Below, piece after piece: positions 8,101 through 8,151 of a stretch of DNA of 8,151 nt. The DNA lies in assembly GCA_900546465.1 (NCBI GenBank), contig URCX01000093.1, positions 1 through 8,151 on the forward strand. The letters are read 5' to 3'. The number at the start of each line of letters is the position of its first letter. Positions within the stretch are counted from its first letter, which is position 1. The position numbers and the translations under genes were made by a program. Origin of the DNA: an uncultured Bacteroidota bacterium (lineage in GTDB: Bacteria > Bacteroidota > Bacteroidia > Bacteroidales > P3). The notes beneath the pieces are model-generated. The model had not been told where the DNA came from. It did not search any database and saw only the letters and a program-made list of their open reading frames with translations.

Positions 8101-8151
8101 ATAGGTAATTACATCTTTGCTTCCGGTGCAGTAGAGTTGAAAGTATGGCTT
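2137..8151 (+). CDS. Giant multidomain secreted surface protein, probable T9SS cargo (3' end outside window)
   Basis: The frame is open for 2005 codons from ATG 2137 to the window edge without a stop. Residues 1-21 form a Sec signal peptide ending GFA|QG; Cys18 is not in a lipobox. Domains, by residue: 34-215 lectin-like jelly roll (ADFENGIPAGW at the start, GWFIDDVRLYV at the end, like cleaved-adhesin/MAM-type domains); 223-348 Ig/FnIII-like; 349-527 second jelly roll with FLWDGESDIMIKTCW; 528-643 CARDB-like, ending WNTLNDTITY; 649-1130 right-handed parallel beta-helix closed by FFGRTRPAANTCIGALEFEP; 1131-1248 CARDB-like (NTNDTT); 1249-1322 Ig_7-like (IYWFKG); 1323-1508 lamin-tail-like (LKITELQF, DLTGYSF); 1536-1652 CARDB-like; 1653-1718 Ig_7-like (LIWYDSPT); 1730-1900 third jelly roll with FYYDGESNLVVEICYN; 1909-2005 CARDB-like. 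These are non-enzymatic binding and spacer folds, so adhesion or carbohydrate binding at the cell surface is the likely role (inference). No catalytic motif was seen. A C-terminal sorting domain is expected but lies outside the window. Confidence 0.93.
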   Translation, partial: MKRVLFFTGLFMLLLPLCGFAQGTANGPALLTHADFENGIPAGWTVSSQSNVVIYNDLAATGEKSLRMKPAAAEVTITSPEFTIQPGCATRLEFSHIPILNNQNGGRVEVLKPNGTWAPLTLQNPVNPSCYDPSYGSGVSGFDGSFKKVSYWTGNSNIDVADLDNSYWKSEVFYLYSTLTSSATTVKFRFVLPASSGAAANFSGWFIDDVRLYVASVAGDEVRVPQIRSIVKAPNISNYPTCSDVLVRMQIRDAGGAMSTAADAVKIEFKQEDDNGVYSTAEVNMTLVDAANYMYEGSIPFNGFGKSTYWRVLAKDAKGNEMRYPFVYGTFNKYTIIRPYEGTKKIRETQTSNQELMIPTNKLASMFQMRYTAEELRGAGFSAGEIGGLYYNVTQSAAGFVMPNFSLSIGNIDPAWVLDQGYLYAATTLTRIYSNPTFVAPPVGEHYIQFDEPFLWDGESDIMIKTCWGPAPNAGGTTKVECISTTGNNRTGQFTQTGTSYVEACTAPFNTADGMINYKVNFKFDFLKNCVLPVDAALSEKLATPANQKINANTNSNFGVYLRNDGSGALSQIKVSFLADNGSTGNATWNGTLAPGDSTVFNVTSSLNLPAGYRHVAAWTNVLPPDIDWNTLNDTITYDIISCDGAMNGVYAIGNVQGVPATRTFEDFSQAFKVLEVCGVGAPVTIKIESGADDVCGDILKFPTTIQGASATNTITFTSSNPNVPVKFYVNDTVRGNTSFDLSACKYLRFENLTFLPAKSYMDNNSVAMSERSVIKLSQTSNHIEFKKCNFLSSITFGAEQTQSVCSLKPTAVLDLSAASNVTIDSCYFSAVADRVINIKGLSPTSMTNGIVIKNTTFDYESVSIGGSQTISDNIIYAEYNDGLSVSKNVFNSSPDITTVGGEKYAIMVQASKNFNINKNIFDLEKITAISLSQINAGNSKIANNKISVKNSNEGVVNIHLSGVKFLSGENVSIVYNNIYVSDAGVTGKQATALSLGSQGQTSTGVIVKNNIVVSEGMGFAIWERTSETNAVASFALSNNMYYKMENSPSNILFKFNTNNLTSAEQWQTLSGETSSYYTENPFFMAWNNLHTTSTFVCYKGIPIAGVTDDFFGRTRPAANTCIGALEFEPPTSNIFVTSVEIGSGDYSEAGGMPVYSSCNFGQETVTVNYKNISSNTIPANTARMYYKVDNGVAVNGGLITHPIAPNTDYRFTFTQTANLAATSADTRMILTAFSSLAADTVNTNDTTRAVILSNYQLPALANQSTNVNYGTSANLSVTSNDSIYWFKGMDDDIPFLKSQSLTTTQLYADTAFYFSAKREIPVLKITELQFNKNASVENGVTSPLPSWVTTNNAYEISNFGNGSIDLTGYSFVYYSGNNVALSTSPTKTYNFPAGYILEANQSVVLIPVNANAVTAEGVLGISSGTVGADKKTGYLLKDATGTVIDAVAVNGANFAAGHNVPASVWQGSSDNLTLTNTAGIVRTSATGSSQAAWVKASLTNPMTIGTYNDELTIYTDNGCLGHKATYNVVIQNAPIYNPSIVEVSVVGLSADSACTLNEEHIKVKITNLGLQPVSNIPIQYYSKKDNTIFQQKTDTYTETINPFDTVEYTLAETLDLSAVSADETFEITAIANLEADNIHADDTARMQLVSLMTPQQPVVQNEDIPYATSIVLTATSPNTLIWYDSPTSHQELSRGTYTTPVLYETDTFYVAALLGTDADVEIGSGTSTNTNDNAPTPFAFSKKQVKEQYLWRADELAGIGEGLIKSVGFKIHSENANVTMRDYTIKIGMTNENALTTWVGGLQEVYSDSITITKTPPMANVWKDMTFTNPFYYDGESNLVVEICYNTNIATGKVKTYNSTTTFNSTIIYHNDNTNACQYTGNPGATYSKRPNVKFGVEKYGCKSARAALIVEVEPAPTCEAGLTQVITPVEGTTIMSGIATPVQVEIKNFGTDPLTSLDLHWTVNGTAQPVYAWTGSLAQNSTELVTIGNYIFASGAVELKVWL
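3181..4065 (+). repeat. Protein module copy 1: jelly roll + CARDB-like
   Basis: Residues 349-643 of the giant protein. The jelly roll has YTAEEL-RGAG near its start (372-381) and the signature FDEPFLWDGESDIMIKTCW (450-468), followed by a CARDB-like domain with FGVYLRNDGSG and a closing NDT motif. The same order of two domains recurs at 7324-8151. Similarity is visible only in protein, not as DNA repeats, so the duplication is old or the modules were acquired separately. Confidence 0.6.
4081..5526 (+). other. Right-handed parallel beta-helix domain
   Basis: Residues 649-1130. It opens with GVYAIGN, then FEDFSQAFKVLEVCGV and VTIKIESG, the usual N-terminal cap pattern of Bacteroidota beta-helix proteins. 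It continues as short rungs alternating hydrophobic strand residues with Asn/Ser turns, such as NVTIDSCYF, GIVIKNTTF, GLSVSKNVF, NFNINKNIF and VIVKNNIVV. The end, DDFFGRTRP followed by CIGALEFEP, is the standard closing motif. Many such folds bind or cleave polysaccharides, but no catalytic pectate-lyase motif is evident here. Confidence 0.75.
5527..6102 (+). repeat. Protein module copy 1: CARDB-like + Ig_7-like
   Basis: Residues 1131-1322. The CARDB-like part contains VTVNYKNISSNTIP and ends DTVNTNDTTRAVIL. The Ig_7-like part runs from YQLPAL through NLSVTSNDSIYWFKG to LYADTAFYFSA. The same pair of domains recurs at 6742-7290, on the other side of the lamin-tail-like domain. Confidence 0.6.
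6103..6660 (+). other. Lamin-tail-like domain (LTD)
   Basis: Residues 1323-1508. It shows the expected order of LTD features: LKITELQFN at the start, AYEISNFGNGSIDLTGYSFVYY, YNFPAGYILEANQSVVLIP, GYLLKDATGTVIDAVAVNG, and a late tryptophan region (QAAWVKAS). LTDs are common in secreted bacterial proteins and are thought to act as interaction modules. The domain interrupts two copies of a CARDB + Ig_7 pair. Confidence 0.72.
6742..7290 (+). repeat. Protein module copy 2: CARDB-like + Ig_7-like
   Basis: Residues 1536-1718. The CARDB-like part contains IKVKITNLGLQPVSNIPIQYY and ends NIHADDTARMQLVSL. The Ig_7-like part contains IVLTATSPNTLIWYDSPTS and YTTPVLYETDTFYVAAL, a close match to the usual WYD...TP.L..T.TFYV pattern. 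It parallels the pair at 5527-6102. Confidence 0.62.
7324..8151 (+). repeat. Protein module copy 2: jelly roll + CARDB-like (cut by window edge)
   Basis: Residues 1730-2005. The jelly roll has LWRADELAGIGEGLIKSVGF (1742 onward), WKDMTFTNPFYYDGES and NLVVEICYN, and ends RPNVKFGVE. The CARDB-like part, VQVEIKNFGTDPLTSLDLHW then VNGTAQP and YAWTGSLA, is a well-preserved Bacteroidota example. It is truncated by the window end, not by a stop codon. Confidence 0.62.

Overview
The window looks like a chromosomal segment of an AT-leaning member of the Bacteroidota, most likely Bacteroidales. The grounds are the PorX-type PglZ-domain C-terminus next to tsaE, promoter boxes of the Bacteroidota form TAnnTTTG, weak or absent Shine-Dalgarno sequences, signal peptides ending in A|Q, and a giant secreted protein built from domains typical of type IX secretion (T9SS) cargo. 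Genus and species cannot be read from the sequence.

Layout. Positions 3-242 hold the last 79 codons of a PorX-like response regulator/phosphatase. It overlaps tsaE (242-664) by one base. A 41-codon ORF (664-789) overlaps the tsaE stop in the same TGATG fashion and is only a candidate gene. A gene-poor stretch then ends in a strong bidirectional terminator (882-926), which separates this rightward operon from a leftward two-gene unit. That unit is a small secreted protein (1398-1898) followed by a small lipoprotein (943-1377), 20 nt apart, both of unknown function. The leftward unit and the rightward giant gene diverge from a 238-nt intergenic region (1899-2136) with one TAnnTTTG box pointing each way.

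From 2137 to the window edge (8151) runs one uninterrupted frame of 2005 codons with no stop. It encodes an exported modular protein: signal peptide, lectin-like jelly roll, Ig/FnIII-like region, second jelly roll, CARDB-like domain, right-handed parallel beta-helix, CARDB-like, Ig_7-like, lamin-tail-like domain, CARDB-like, Ig_7-like, third jelly roll, CARDB-like. Two two-domain modules (jelly roll + CARDB, and CARDB + Ig_7) each occur twice. The 3' end, where a T9SS sorting domain would be expected, lies outside the window.

How the genes may fit together: PorX regulates T9SS in relatives and the giant protein looks like T9SS cargo, so a link is possible, but the strong terminator and the intervening genes show they are not one operon. 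TsaE is a housekeeping tRNA-modification ATPase. No mobile element, CRISPR array, rRNA or tRNA was seen. The most unusual items are the repeated-module architecture of the giant protein, the apparently leaderless promoter at 1903-1910, and the possible coupled micro-ORF behind tsaE.
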